A stretch of DNA of 64,000 nucleotides from Sepiola atlantica (GCA_963556195.1 OY744537.1:22231876-22295875); one strand, 5' to 3'; positions 56,601-59,225 are shown, numbered from the stretch's first letter. The notes: a model not told the origin generated them from the sequence alone. Program-made: numbers and translations.

Positions 56601-59225
56601 CCAAGTAGAATGAACTGCTTAATTATTGGAAGGAGGGTTTCAGCGTTCCTGTTAGGCACTGTCACCAGGAAACCCTCCTTCTCTGCGAGTCATATCCCCC
56701 GAAGACCCAGAGCGGCTAGAGAACCCGGCCAACATTGTTTTTTTTTCGGCAGTTGAACAGAGACTCGTCTATTTCGACCATATGCTCTGGGCCTCCGAGT
56801 CGACAAGGGTTGCGAAACAGATGTTCTTTGCAGACCTCCCGCAGAAAATTCTTCCAATCAACCTGTGTGTTTGGAGACGGTGCGCCACATTCCTGTCGCA
56901 GGTTTTTCTCTGTTGCTATATCCCGGGATCACAGTTAGATAAGTCTCAATATCTTTGAAATTTCCATCTTGGAGGGGAGGGGGGGGGGGCGTTCTTAGCG
57001 ATAGCCAATCCCTGCATTCTGTGTTGAGGCATCTCCATGAATACTGGTTTCCAAGGATTCTGCGGGACTTTAAACGACACAATCACTGACATTTAGGGCA
57101 TCTCTTTTTGGTCGTTATGAGAGATTTCTGCTGGCAGAAATGAATTAGTCCTTCTGGAGATTCAACACCTTGACACAACTGATAAAAATTCTTCATTGTT
57201 GTTGCAATAGAAGGCGACTATTGTTTTCTTCCAAATATTGTTGACTGCTTGCTATAGCCTGCTTGATGAATGAATGCTGCAACCTGATTGGTTAATACTT
57301 CGTCTGCTCTCGGGCGCTTCCGAGGCCTGCCCGATTGTTGCTGACGCGAAGTCACGAAAATCTGGCACGTCAGCTATAAGAGTACCATTTTCTTTTTAAA
57401 GTTCTTGTGTAAATTAGACATTTATTCTAAGTGCCGTGTGTGTGTATCTCAATACATAACATTGTATTAATAATACATATTGATATTTTGTGACTGAAGC
57501 CTATCAAGGCACACAGATTTTAACAGAAGTGTCAATATTAAAACCAATAAATCATTTTTAATGTTTCAGAAGAATCTTTGCGAATTGTGACAGTTTTGGT
57601 AACATGCACCAAAGCTCCATTATAGTAAGATTGTCATGATCTAAGCGCATTACTTTTTAGATCTTGACCTCATAGAATTTCCACACGTACATTTTATTTG
57701 CCATTTTTACTAAAAAGAAATATTTTTTACTTTGAAGGACACTGAATTAATAAAACTTTTGTTTCTTTTTATTAGGCCTGTGGTCAAATAATTGTAACCC
57801 CAGAATTAATGACTAAAGCAAAAAAGAAAATGGTTGTTATGCACCCATTACCCAGGGTCAACGAGATCAGGTAATTTTTTTATTTTTTTTACTTTCAGTT
57901 GAATTATGGACTAAACAATATAGCTTCTTTTTTTTTTAATTTTGTGTTTTTTATGGAAATCGCTCCAGACAAGACATAAAGCAACTTGATGTAAGGAGAT
58001 AAAAAAAAAATACTACTTCAAGGTCAAAAACTAGCCAACGATAAGTGTTAGATGGATAGATTCCGACCCAGAAAATAGCAATTCTTCCCCATTTGTCAGA
58101 AACATCGCTCATGGAATGTGAGGACTAAAGGACAAAATAAGGGAAGCAAGAGTTACGAGGGTGCCGACGGAAGGAAAAAGGGTTTTATATACGAAAAGTT
58201 TTACTTGTAGCCTAAAAAAAGTACATAGTTTTATTTACAAGCCTCTTTTATTATATGCACGTTTTGAATTTAAAAAAAAAAAAATTATTTACAAAACGTT
58301 TTTGTTTGTAAACTTTGAAGATTTCTAAAAAAAAAAAAGAAATACATAGTTTTATTTACAGAACATTTTATCTAAGCAAAATATATAAAGAAATGAAACA
58401 AACAAATATTTTTTTTTAAATTTAATAAAAAGATGTGCCGAGATGGTGTCACACAATTTGAAAAGGGGTTTTTGTTTTTTTTTAATGTTGGATTTTTTGC
58501 TATAAAAATCTTTAAGCGATAAATAAAACAGGAAGTCAAAAGTAATATAAAAAAAAATTTTTAATTTAAAAATTGTGTCAAGACTAAATGTCATAATTTG
58601 GTTATTGTTCATTCTGGGGTGGCTCAAATCTATTTGATCCCATTTTTTTTTTTTTTTTTTAAATCAATTATTAAATAAAGACAGAACACTATTCACTCTG
58701 GGTTTTTAATTTTTTTACCAGTATACATACATAATACCCTGTCCTCCATAATGGAATGGGAGCAGCTCTCCCAAAGCACGACAGCTCTCTTGCTGTCCAG
58801 AGAAAAAAAAGATGAAGATTTTCTTAGCTTATCTGCTGTGTCTTTGGCAACTTCCTGTCTGACGTAATATTCTGACATGTAGTCTTAATTCTAAACTTTT
58901 CACTTCTAATGGAATTTTCCACTACTAACCTTATGCAAGAAATTTGTGGGATATTTCATATTCCCTTGAGACAGATAAATGTGACCCTTCTTTCTTTTAG
59001 GACAATTTGTGTGGTTACCGAAAAAAGAACCCATGTGTCACGCATGTAAAACTATATTCAAAATAATTTTTAAATAGTTGATATGCAATTTAAAAATTAT
59101 TGAGTTTCTTTTTCTCTTCTAGCACTGCTTTGGATACTGACCCAAGAGCCGCATACTTCCGGCAAGCTGAAAATGGAATGTTTGTAAGAATGGCTCTCCT
59201 GGCTATGACTTTGGGCAGGAGTTGA
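261..59225 (+). CDS. CAD: CAD, 3' part: DHOase-ATCase linker and complete aspartate transcarbamylase domain (spliced, partial at 5' end)
   Basis: CAD is the cytosolic fusion enzyme for the first three steps of de novo pyrimidine synthesis; the C-terminal ATCase domain joins carbamoyl phosphate and L-aspartate to give carbamoyl aspartate. Secure exons are 261-525, 46847-47049, 49430-49507, 51143-51481, 52624-52779, 54686-54787, 57776-57870 and 59123-59225. All introns are GT-AG and the join gives 1341 nt, 446 codons plus TGA, with no frame break. Visible ATCase motifs are STRT, the QKGE lysine loop, [25 protein letters not shown] and HPLPRVNEI, in the order and spacing of the family. The ATCase domain is about 308 residues, the normal length. 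The CPSase and DHOase exons lie upstream of the window. Three in-frame small exons in the linker are possible and are listed separately. The identification rests on strong resemblance to animal CAD C-termini. Confidence 0.96.
1415..1836. repeat. Foldback (inverted-repeat) element with CTGAAGAAGG/CGAAAC ends
   Basis: Arms 1415-1560 and 1688-1836 are imperfect reverse complements; both include the ATTATTCGGACTACT end motif and the ATTAAATAATGG-type inner part. The right arm reads CACCTGAAGAAGGATGGAG then GGTCGAAACATGAGAATA. The 127-bp spacer carries GGATTGAACT, the reverse complement of a tRNA B-box-like motif. Same family as 45330-45560. Confidence 0.65.
2660..3240 (+). pseudogene. piggyBac-like transposase relic
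   Basis: Translations in several plus-strand frames give blocks in the order expected of piggyBac transposases: [12 protein letters not shown] (about 2680), then [17 protein letters not shown] (about 2770), and [17 protein letters not shown] (about 2925-2975), which resembles the family's ELSVDE-MIPFKGR region. Stops and frameshifts separate the blocks, so no product can be made. A piece near 3690-3760 ([11 protein letters not shown]) beyond the MITE might belong to the same relic. The family assignment is by motif pattern. Confidence 0.55.
3246..3625. mobile_element. MITE with 27-bp terminal inverted repeats, copy 1
   Basis: Ends are CAGGGTGGGCCAAAATAAGG and its reverse complement with few mismatches, flanked by TA on both sides (3244-3245, 3626-3627), the signature of Tc1/mariner-type insertion. 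No coding capacity. Nearly the whole 380 bp recurs in opposite orientation at 42863-43237. This copy has a short internal duplication of TTTGAATAACTT not found in the other. Confidence 0.88.
4128..4400 (+). repeat. Dispersed repeat, unknown family (copy 1)
   Basis: Matches the reverse complement of 19215-19440 in order: GATAGGAAGTGAGATAA, then AATCTATTGAA, GGTGGCGCC, TGATCAGCTG and a GACCGGACA-like block. More GC-rich than its surroundings. Class unknown. Confidence 0.6.
5119..5171. repeat. TA dinucleotide microsatellite
   Basis: About 26 TA units. Similar arrays occur at 10176-10220, 25658-25699, 38469-38504, 43238-43267, 45160-45181 and 53845-53866. Confidence 0.95.
5425..5952. repeat. 126-bp tandem array (about 4 units) bounded by inverted CAGGGTTAAT ends
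   Basis: The segment TTACATTTCTTAATTTTTCT starts at 5461, 5587, 5713 and 5839, an exact 126-bp period with very few changes between units. The array is bracketed by CAGGGTTAAT (5425-5434) and ATTAACCCTG (5943-5952), suggesting a small inverted-repeat transposon whose interior has been amplified. Confidence 0.85.
6890..7480. other. GC-rich island of unknown origin, inverted-frame ORF remnants
   Basis: A 600-bp block clearly richer in G and C than its AT-rich flanks. It is open on the minus strand for 113 codons (7019-7360) and, in overlapping frames, for 60 to 80 codons on the plus strand. I recognise no domain in any frame. It could be part of an old transposon or a decayed retrocopy; a real exon cannot be excluded. 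Confidence 0.35.
7730..7980. repeat. Dispersed repeat (copy 1 of pair with 14530-14905)
   Basis: Shares GTACTTTGCTACAATTTATT, a GAAACATTTTTAACTAATCAC-like block and CAACTAAAATTTTATTTCTT, in the same order, with 14635-14820. Confidence 0.7.
8706..8738 (+). CDS. CAD: Candidate CAD linker microexon, 33 nt (phase 1 to phase 1)
   Basis: A pyrimidine-rich tract and TTTTGCAG precede the exon, and CAG/GTAGTG follows it. With the G carried from the previous exon it reads [11 protein letters not shown] and again leaves one G, so inclusion or skipping keeps the frame. It lacks an obvious counterpart in the mammalian linker. It could be a cassette exon adding a basic patch to the linker. No similarity proves it; the support is splice-site quality, open frame and matching phase. 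Confidence 0.45.
9650..9850. repeat. Foldback element
   Basis: AGAAATACATAGAAGTTAAA and a following TCTGAAA block recur as the reverse complement at about 9758-9795, with a short loop containing the CATGAAGTG/CACTTCATG pair. Confidence 0.6.
9915..10045. repeat. Foldback element with TTGTTTGGCTACACA arms
   Basis: TTGTTTGGCTACACA near 9913 pairs with TGTGTAGCCAAACAA near 10028; inside, TCATAGGTATAAGAAGCTTG pairs with GAGCTTCTTATAGCTATGA. Confidence 0.65.
10338..10665. repeat. Inverted repeat with ACGTTCGTGAAAC arms
   Basis: CATAGGTTTCACGAACGTTT near 10340 pairs with AACGTTCGTGAAACTTATG near 10638. The left arm continues into a CGATTCTTCGTCGAATCATC block next to CCTCAGG. Confidence 0.6.
10819..11353 (-). 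mobile_element. Defective Tc1/mariner-type element with 31-bp inverted ends
   Basis: The ends begin CAGGGTGATTCATAAGTCAC and are near-perfect inverted repeats of about 31 bp, flanked by TA (10817-10818, 11354-11355). At 535 bp it is too short for a transposase. On the minus strand near 10935-11080 it keeps a C-terminal piece, [13 protein letters not shown] then [16 protein letters not shown], in the style of the C-terminus of Tc1/mariner-like proteins (DLKTRI ... ML-RVW-EL-YRLD-C). It is therefore a deletion derivative. Confidence 0.8.
12345..12570. repeat. Direct repeat pair of about 58 bp
   Basis: A block with TATAAAAAGAAAAATAT and TATTTGAGGACAT occurs at about 12345-12402 and again at about 12514-12571. 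The segment between, with GGTCGACCTGCATGTATG, resembles 11918-11960, so this area is built of related fragments. Confidence 0.55.
12651..12740. repeat. 19-bp minisatellite
   Basis: AACATCAGTTATTCCATGT repeats head to tail between four and five times without spacers. Confidence 0.9.
14530..14905. repeat. Dispersed repeat (copy 2), ending in CTAGCTGTCCC-type motif
   Basis: Same blocks as 7730-7980. Its right end, read on the minus strand, is ACTAGCTGTCCCTATCCGAC; related ACTAGCAGG starts occur at about 5337, 16745, 35070 and 62515, suggesting a larger family with a conserved end. Confidence 0.65.
15940..16165 (-). pseudogene. LINE ORF fragment upstream of the reverse transcriptase core
   Basis: The minus-strand frame reads [14 protein letters not shown], resembling the Gly-Lys-x-Leu-x-Trp-Asp-x-Thr-x-Val-Asp-Thr motif often found in animal LINE ORF2 proteins after the polymerase core. 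Only about 70 codons remain. Confidence 0.45.
17050..17300 (+). mobile_element. Old relative of the U2-headed SINE body, no U2 head
   Basis: Shares with the U2-headed copies, in order, a CTGGCCTTCTG segment, GTGCACCCTCCCAGGCTTTA, GGTTTATTGCC, ACCAGGGAATGC, GCTCAGGCTATTTTT and TGGCCTTGTGTAAC. It keeps an internal segment with GAGTGCACC and GCGCTGGCTTTTCC that the three plus-strand copies with intact target duplications lack. Strongly diverged and without the snRNA-like head. Confidence 0.7.
17498..17650 (+). mobile_element. tRNA-derived SINE, family B, copy 1
   Basis: The B-box-like AGTTCAATCC lies at 17542-17551 with an A-box-like TAGTGTTAGCTAATGG upstream. The tail TACTTGATGCTCCCTTGC and AACACTCAGCATTATAAGGT is shared with copies at 32560-32720 and, inverted, 31075-31245. 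The similarity may continue to about 17700. Not a functional tRNA gene: no cloverleaf. Confidence 0.75.
18436..18905. repeat. Long foldback element (about 470 bp)
   Basis: The left arm (about 18450-18560) has GGACTGTCATGATC, CTTCTTCAGCTGCCTTTTG and GGGAATTTCAAATTGAACCC. The right arm (about 18765-18870) gives the reverse complements GGGTCCTGTTTGAAATTCCC, CAAAAGGCAACTGGAGAAGG and AACAGTCAAAAC. The GGAGAAGGCCGGAGAG...AAAAC pattern is similar to the foldback at 1415-1836. Confidence 0.7.
19215..19440 (-). repeat. Dispersed repeat, unknown family (copy 2)
   Basis: Read on the minus strand it gives GATTAGGAAGTGAGATAA, AATCTATTGAACTCC, GATGGCGCC and GGTGATCAGCTGAGAGTGAC, the same blocks in the same order as 4128-4400. 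It sits between inverted GAATCAGAAATAAC motifs at about 18980 and 19780 that might be the ends of a larger element. Confidence 0.6.
20617..20652 (+). CDS. CAD: Candidate CAD linker microexon, 36 nt (phase 1 to phase 1)
   Basis: A long pyrimidine tract ending in CTTCTTCCCAG precedes the exon, and CACAG/GTATCT follows it. With the carried G it reads [12 protein letters not shown] and leaves one G, so it can be included or skipped without shifting frame. It is acidic and Ser/Thr-containing, in keeping with a regulatory linker. The support is splice signals and phase compatibility, not a database match. Confidence 0.48.
20800..20900. repeat. Small TATATA palindrome cluster
   Basis: ACTAATTATATATATAACAT is followed by ATATATATATATAATTAGT (about 20864-20899), a near-perfect hairpin. 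Confidence 0.6.
21749..22077 (+). mobile_element. U2 snRNA-headed SINE-like element, copy 1
   Basis: The 5' head (21752-21793) reads TTCTTGGCCTTTTGGCTAAG, ATCAAAATGTAGTATCTGTT, matching the 5' end of U2 snRNA including the GUAGUA branch-site recognition sequence. The body has CTCTTTGGGGAGGAGTAAG, CCGGGGAATGTCGACGGGGC and TGGCCTTGTGCCTAACTCC, and ends GGAGAGGAGTAAATCAA. A perfect 16-bp target duplication, TACTACAAAAGTTTTT, flanks it (21733-21748 and 22078-22093), which proves insertion by a copy mechanism. No Sm site or U2 3' stem is present, so this is not a U2 gene. Confidence 0.88.
22138..22300 (+). mobile_element. tRNA-derived SINE, family C, copy 1
   Basis: Contains GTGCTGGCAACCATCACATA, TCCTCCTGTCAGTACCTG, AACCAATGCCAACAACAGAA and CGAGCCGTTCAAAAGTTGTA, shared with 27425-27625 and the minus strand of 60153-60378. 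The B-box is degenerate (AGTTCAAATCA). Confidence 0.75.
26190..26420 (-). pseudogene. LINE ORF2 C-terminal fragment
   Basis: The minus strand gives a [22 protein letters not shown] reading across frames, followed by a [12 protein letters not shown] piece, similar to the 3' end of animal LINE ORF2 proteins (RLRWLGHV ... GGQ-TW). Frame changes and stops are present. Confidence 0.4.
27425..27625 (+). mobile_element. tRNA-derived SINE, family C, copy 2
   Basis: Perfect B-box GGTTCGAATCC at 27474-27484 within a tRNA-like head, followed by the family tail: TGTTGGCCCACCTTCGTGTC, CGATTCTAGAAGCAAT, AAATGCCAAAAACAAATTGA and GCCGATC, then an A-rich end. Confidence 0.8.
27985..28185 (+). mobile_element. 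Old relative of the U2-headed SINE body, no U2 head (second)
   Basis: Contains TTTATTGCTAATCGTTTGAG, AGGAATGCTGG, TTCAGGCTTTTTA, GTGTGCTGGCTTTTCAAAAC and CACCTGGCCTTGTCTAACC, the same order as the SINE body. More diverged than the headed copies. Confidence 0.65.
29180..29757 (+). repeat. TCTA tetranucleotide array interspersed with CACTC
   Basis: About 570 bp of (TCTA)n in which short runs are separated by CACTCTC or CACTCTA, giving a higher-order unit of about 18-22 bp. It is open in two frames only because of repetition and does not encode a real protein. Confidence 0.95.
31075..31245 (-). mobile_element. tRNA-derived SINE, family B, copy 3
   Basis: On the minus strand: A-box-like TGGCACAATGG, B-box GGTTCAATCC (complement at 31184-31193), then TACTTGATGCTTCCTTGCTA and TTCAGCATTGG, the same head and tail as the other two copies. 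Confidence 0.78.
31310..32450 (+). pseudogene. LINE reverse transcriptase pseudogene
   Basis: A decayed ORF2 read across several frames. Blocks in order: [13 protein letters not shown] (about 31412), [20 protein letters not shown] (about 31768), [10 protein letters not shown], a block around [15 protein letters not shown] broken by a TA run (about 32055-32090), GVLQRS, and the catalytic [11 protein letters not shown] (about 32321). The order and motifs identify the reverse transcriptase of a non-LTR retrotransposon of the Jockey/CR1 type. Several stops and frameshifts make it non-functional. Confidence 0.85.
32560..32720 (+). mobile_element. tRNA-derived SINE, family B, copy 2
   Basis: B-box GGTTCAATCC at 32590-32599 with TGATGGTTAGTGGGAGACC before it, followed by the family tail TACTTGATACCTCCTTGCT and ACACTCAGCATTATAAGG. 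It lies directly downstream of the LINE fragment ending near 32450. Confidence 0.8.
33101..33300. repeat. Dispersed repeat (pair with 57948-58170), copy 1
   Basis: Shares CACTTGATGTAAGGAG, TACTACTTCAAGG, CAAAAACTAGCCAAC, TTTGTCAGAAACAT, ATGGAATGTGAGGACTAAAG and AAAATAAGGGAAGCAAGAG with the copy in the penultimate CAD intron, same orientation. Confidence 0.85.
33841..34520 (+). repeat. CT-rich array with 19-bp and 17-bp higher-order periods
   Basis: About 680 bp of almost pure pyrimidine. Between about 33973 and 34230 the unit CTCTCTTTCTTTCTCTCTC (19 bp) is repeated over ten times; from about 34250 to 34370 a 17-bp unit lacking TT takes over. Long open frames here (Ser/Leu/Phe) are artefacts. 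Confidence 0.95.
34676..34741 (+). CDS. CAD: Candidate CAD linker cassette exon, 66 nt (phase 1 to phase 1)
   Basis: The acceptor context is CTTCTTTGTTTTTGCTAG and the donor is CCAG/GTGAGA, a strong pair. With the carried G the 66 nt read [10 protein letters not shown] followed by [12 protein letters not shown] with no stop, and leave one G for the next exon, so it fits the same phase-1 linker introns as the two microexons. Base composition is more balanced than the surrounding T-rich intron. It lies just downstream of a 690-bp CT-rich array, so a chance open frame is possible. Confidence 0.38.
36550..36960 (-). pseudogene. LINE ORF2 C-terminal fragment
   Basis: The minus strand reads [33 protein letters not shown], then in other frames [14 protein letters not shown] and [15 protein letters not shown], matching the order of the 3' end of RTE/CR1-like ORF2 proteins in invertebrates (CKTWTI ... 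RMLNI-W ... GR-R-K-MD ... W+-MI). Stops and frameshifts are present. Confidence 0.65.
38762..38915. repeat. Palindrome with CACCTATATACTATTT arms
   Basis: GGAAACACCTATATACTATT and GGTGCTGATTTAGTA near 38773-38816 pair with TACTAAATCAGCATAG and AATAGTATATAGGTGTCGCC near 38851-38890. Confidence 0.75.
40262..40545 (-). mobile_element. U2-SINE body unit, copy 2b (headless)
   Basis: On the minus strand it starts in the CACCCC...CTGGTATTGTCCGGGCC segment, so the U2 part is missing, then carries the full body including the GAGTGCTCACCTCTCGAG segment. It ends truncated at TTGTGGGAGGTAGATAAA. It lies directly downstream of copy 2a in the same orientation, forming a dimer. Confidence 0.8.
40556..40884 (-). 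mobile_element. U2 snRNA-headed SINE-like element, copy 2a
   Basis: On the minus strand it begins TTTTTTGGCCTTTTGGCTAA and GTGTAGTATCTGTTCTGATG, then jumps from ATACTGCACGCC to TGTCCTGTGCAG, lacking about 55 nt found in other copies. It retains the GAGTGCTCACCTCTCGG internal segment and ends near AAGGAGTAAATAATAC. It is followed head-to-tail by a second unit. No clear target duplication. Confidence 0.82.
41568..41898 (+). mobile_element. U2 snRNA-headed SINE-like element, copy 3
   Basis: The head begins TCTTGGCTAAGATCAAAGTG, with an 8-nt deletion (CTTTTGGC lost between two direct GGC repeats), and keeps GTGTAGTATCTGTTCC. The body is very close to copies 1 and 4. Flanked by TACTCTTT on both sides (41560-41567, 41899-41906). 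Confidence 0.85.
42165..42280. repeat. Short foldback, AAGGAAGAACGAT arms
   Basis: GCTAGCTAAGGAAGAACGAT pairs with ATCGTTCTTCCTTAGCTTGC across a loop of about 45 bp. Confidence 0.75.
42315..42800 (+). repeat. Degenerate tandem repeat with G-runs
   Basis: About six imperfect units of 60-85 bp, each with a GCATTACCTTCTCT-like segment, then a run of 5 to 11 G and then a GTTCGTTCCTTATAATAT-like segment. Units begin near 42371, 42456, 42516, 42592, 42665 and 42727. Confidence 0.55.
42863..43237. mobile_element. MITE with 27-bp terminal inverted repeats, copy 2 (opposite orientation)
   Basis: The reverse complement of the element at 3246-3625, 375 bp, with TA at both borders. Its left end reads TAGGGTGGGCAAAAATAAGG (one change at the first base) and its right end CCTTATTTTGGCCCACCCTG. 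It is followed directly by a TA microsatellite. Confidence 0.88.
44391..44990 (+). repeat. Element with CCCCCGAT hairpin and 162-bp internal tandem repeats, copy 1
   Basis: A near-perfect hairpin, TTTGGTCCCCCCGATTTATA with AAAATCGGGGGACCAAA, lies at 44400-44437. It is followed by TGAGGCATGTCCGTCCGGAT and three degenerate units of about 162 bp, each with CATTCAATTTCTCTGAAA, GGCAATTGTT, TCTGGTTCGCG and CAAAATGGCAAAAAAT. It ends near a TTA/ATT microsatellite. The same start recurs at 63649. Confidence 0.8.
45330..45560. repeat. Foldback element, second copy of the 1415-1836 family
   Basis: The left arm has TCTAACAACGTTTCGACCC, CCGACCTTCTTCAGGTGTAT and CTTGTCGAACTC. The right arm gives GAGTTCAACAAGATACACCT, GAAGAAG and GGCTGAAACGTTGTGAGAAT. 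The ends, AATACAAATTATCAATCCTC and ATCTCAAAAATT, are shared with the copy at 1836-1870. Confidence 0.75.
46847..47049 (+). CDS. CAD: CAD exon: end of linker and start of ATCase domain
   Basis: Acceptor AACCAG, donor CAG/GTATGC. The exon is 203 nt, enters in phase 1 and leaves in phase 0; with the carried G it codes 68 residues. Its last third is the conserved entry to ATCase: TSPLL, then [16 protein letters not shown], closely matching the LVGQHILSVQQFTKDQ of mammalian CAD. The first part is a less conserved linker with a Lys-Lys-Glu patch and several prolines. Confidence 0.93.
47426..47767 (+). mobile_element. U2 snRNA-headed SINE-like element, copy 4
   Basis: The head TTCTTGGCCTTTTGGCTAAG is followed by ATCAAAGTGTATTATCTGTT; the branch-site recognition core has one change (GTATTA for GTAGTA). 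Full body, ending GGAGAGGAGTAAATCAA. A perfect 19-bp target duplication, TACTCTTCTAACAAATGTT, flanks it (47407-47425, 47768-47786). It lies in the intron just after the CAD exon that opens the ATCase domain. Confidence 0.88.
49060..49340 (-). pseudogene. LINE ORF2 C-terminal fragment
   Basis: The minus strand reads [20 protein letters not shown], then [15 protein letters not shown] and [12 protein letters not shown], close to the RWFGHVERM ... [11 protein letters not shown] tail of animal LINE ORF2 proteins. Only the last hundred or so codons remain. Confidence 0.65.
49430..49507 (+). CDS. CAD: CAD exon: ATCase N-terminal helix region
   Basis: 78 nt, phase 0 to phase 0, 26 codons, with acceptor TTTCTTTCAG and donor AAG/GTTTGT. 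It codes [15 protein letters not shown] followed by [11 protein letters not shown], aligning with the mammalian helix that begins MSHLFNVAHTLR and ends just before [10 protein letters not shown]. It forms the first helix of the carbamoyl-phosphate half of ATCase. Confidence 0.94.
49508..51142 (+). other. CAD intron, 1.6 kb
   Basis: Contains the mariner transposase fragment (about 50430-50820). The flanking several hundred bases are unrecognised. Confidence 0.8.
50430..50825 (+). pseudogene. mariner transposase C-terminal fragment
   Basis: Reads [44 protein letters not shown], then after a frameshift [28 protein letters not shown] in two pieces, which is the C-terminal half of a mariner transposase. 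The second catalytic Asp (50489-50491) is kept, but the third position is Asn (50585-50587) and about three residues are missing between them. A TTAGGACCGGAACTTATTGA stretch near 50797 resembles a mariner terminal repeat. The N-terminal half is absent. Confidence 0.85.
51143..51481 (+). CDS. CAD: CAD exon: ATCase carbamoyl-phosphate binding domain
   Basis: 339 nt, phase 0 to phase 0, 113 codons, acceptor TTTATTCAG, donor ACA/GTAAGT. It starts [16 protein letters not shown]. The STRT phosphate-binding loop is residues 12-15 of the exon (E. coli Ser52-Thr55). Lys42 in SVQKGE corresponds to Lys84 of the neighbouring-subunit loop, Arg63 in LRHP to Arg105, and His91/Gln94 in GEHPTQ to His134/Gln137. 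Every expected active-site residue is therefore present and the domain looks functional. The donor is followed within 10 bases by a CT-rich array of about 200 bp. Confidence 0.97.
51490..51700 (+). repeat. CT-rich microsatellite directly after the ATCase exon donor
   Basis: About 210 bp of CTCTCTTT-type pyrimidine repeat beginning 9 bases after the GTAAGT donor of the exon ending at 51481. Confidence 0.95.
52295..52442. repeat. Foldback element
   Basis: TTATTTCAAG, TATTATATCATATAATAATA and AAAACAACT in the left arm pair with AGTTGTTTTGAGTATAAAT, ATGATATAATAATA and CTTGAAATAA in the right arm. Confidence 0.75.
52624..52779 (+). CDS. CAD: CAD exon: ATCase aspartate domain, first part
   Basis: 156 nt, phase 0 to phase 0, 52 codons, acceptor TTTCTAG, donor CAG/GTAACA. 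It begins [17 protein letters not shown], where the Arg of GRTVHS matches E. coli Arg167, which contacts aspartate. It continues with the strand-helix segment [10 protein letters not shown] and ends in RSKGISQ, aligned with mammalian ASRGTKQ. Confidence 0.97.
53090..53520 (-). pseudogene. LINE ORF2 C-terminal fragment
   Basis: The minus strand reads [17 protein letters not shown], a [16 protein letters not shown] piece in another frame, then [16 protein letters not shown] and [16 protein letters not shown]. This is the order at the end of many animal LINE ORF2 proteins (LYG-E-W ... CLRRIL-I-W ... GRPR-TW). Stops and frame changes are present. Confidence 0.7.
53700..53957. repeat. Long palindrome, first of an adjacent pair
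   Basis: ACGTTTTTATACATACACTA, CTACTTAATCGTTAAAGCTG and AATTTAAACTACAC in the left arm pair with the right arm through a TA-repeat loop (53845-53866). The inner arm GGGTTTTGTAGATAATCC is perfect. The left arm has an extra block of about 36 bp. Confidence 0.85.
53961..54287. repeat. Long palindrome, second of an adjacent pair
   Basis: The left arm has AAAACAGTTCTTTTTTTGTG, GATAT, GCGTGAACACAGACCCA and GAATGAAATATACTTATCCA; the right arm from 54120 gives the reverse complements with few mismatches, and the loop is under 10 bp. Arms are about 140 bp each. Confidence 0.88.
54686..54787 (+). CDS. CAD: CAD exon: ATCase aspartate-binding loop
   Basis: 102 nt, phase 0 to phase 0, 34 codons, acceptor TTTGCAG, donor AGG/GTAAGT. 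It codes [16 protein letters not shown], in which Arg20 and Gln22 of the exon correspond to E. coli Arg229 and Gln231 of the 240s-loop approach that binds the aspartate carboxylates. It ends VEYDR, as mammalian CAD ends this segment QEYE. Confidence 0.97.
55012..55236. repeat. Dispersed repeat (pair with 61134-61380), copy 1
   Basis: Shares TTTCTTTAATTTATTAC, TCTTTTGTAAATACAA, ACTTTCAAAGATTT, ATAGTTAGAGCATTC, GGTTGGTTATAA, TGATTGTATC and ACTGAAAACTGAGACATC in order with 61134-61380. Confidence 0.85.
55660..57386 (-). mobile_element. Merlin DNA transposon, structurally complete, inactivated
   Basis: The ends start GGTAC and share long inverted repeats: CAACAATCGGGCAGGCC and GGAAGC occur near 55688 and, inverted, near 57325. 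The right end carries about 24 bp more (AGCTGACGTGCC region) than the left. A perfect 8-bp duplication, ATTTTCTT, flanks it (55652-55659 and 57387-57394). GG ends and 8-9 bp duplications are hallmarks of the Merlin superfamily, related to bacterial IS1016. The interior holds the decayed transposase on the minus strand. Confidence 0.88.
56340..57100 (-). pseudogene. Merlin/ISXO2-like transposase pseudogene
   Basis: Minus-strand blocks in order: a zinc-finger-like [17 protein letters not shown] with a second Cys pair (CLNTEC), [34 protein letters not shown] with the first catalytic Asp (56767-56769), [23 protein letters not shown] with the second Asp (56582-56584), [13 protein letters not shown], and [12 protein letters not shown], whose Glu is the expected third acidic residue. 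The Trp of the usual SDxWxAY motif is a TAG stop (56576-56578), and the blocks are in different frames, so it is dead. A run of C at about 56977 is one source of frameshift. Confidence 0.85.
57776..57870 (+). CDS. CAD: CAD exon: ATCase HPLPRVNEI segment
   Basis: 95 nt, phase 0 to phase 2, 31 codons plus two bases, acceptor TTTATTAG, donor CAG/GTAATT. It codes [15 protein letters not shown] and [16 protein letters not shown]. The Pro-Leu pair matches the E. coli Pro266-Leu267 carbamoyl-phosphate contact; mammalian CAD has Met in place of Leu, so this animal keeps the bacterial-type residue. Confidence 0.97.
57871..59122 (+). other. CAD intron, 1.25 kb
   Basis: Contains a dispersed repeat at 57948-58170 that is shared with 33101-33300. 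The remainder is A- and T-rich sequence without recognisable content. Confidence 0.8.
57948..58170. repeat. Dispersed repeat (pair with 33101-33300), copy 2
   Basis: Same blocks as 33101-33300, with a 25-bp extra segment containing TTAGATGGATAGATTCCGAC after the CAAAAACTAGCCAAC block. Confidence 0.85.
59123..59225 (+). CDS. CAD: CAD last coding exon: ATCase C-terminal helix and stop
   Basis: Acceptor CTTCTAG; the two carried bases AG complete Ser. The exon codes [18 protein letters not shown] then [15 protein letters not shown] and stops at TGA (59223-59225). [14 protein letters not shown] is the near-invariant C-terminal helix of animal ATCase, and the protein ends two residues after Leu-Gly as in other CAD proteins (LGRF in mammals). 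Confidence 0.97.

Larger units (their letters stand above)
54788..57775 (+). other. CAD intron, 3.0 kb
   Basis: Contains one copy of a dispersed repeat (55012-55236) and the complete Merlin element (55660-57386). Confidence 0.85.
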
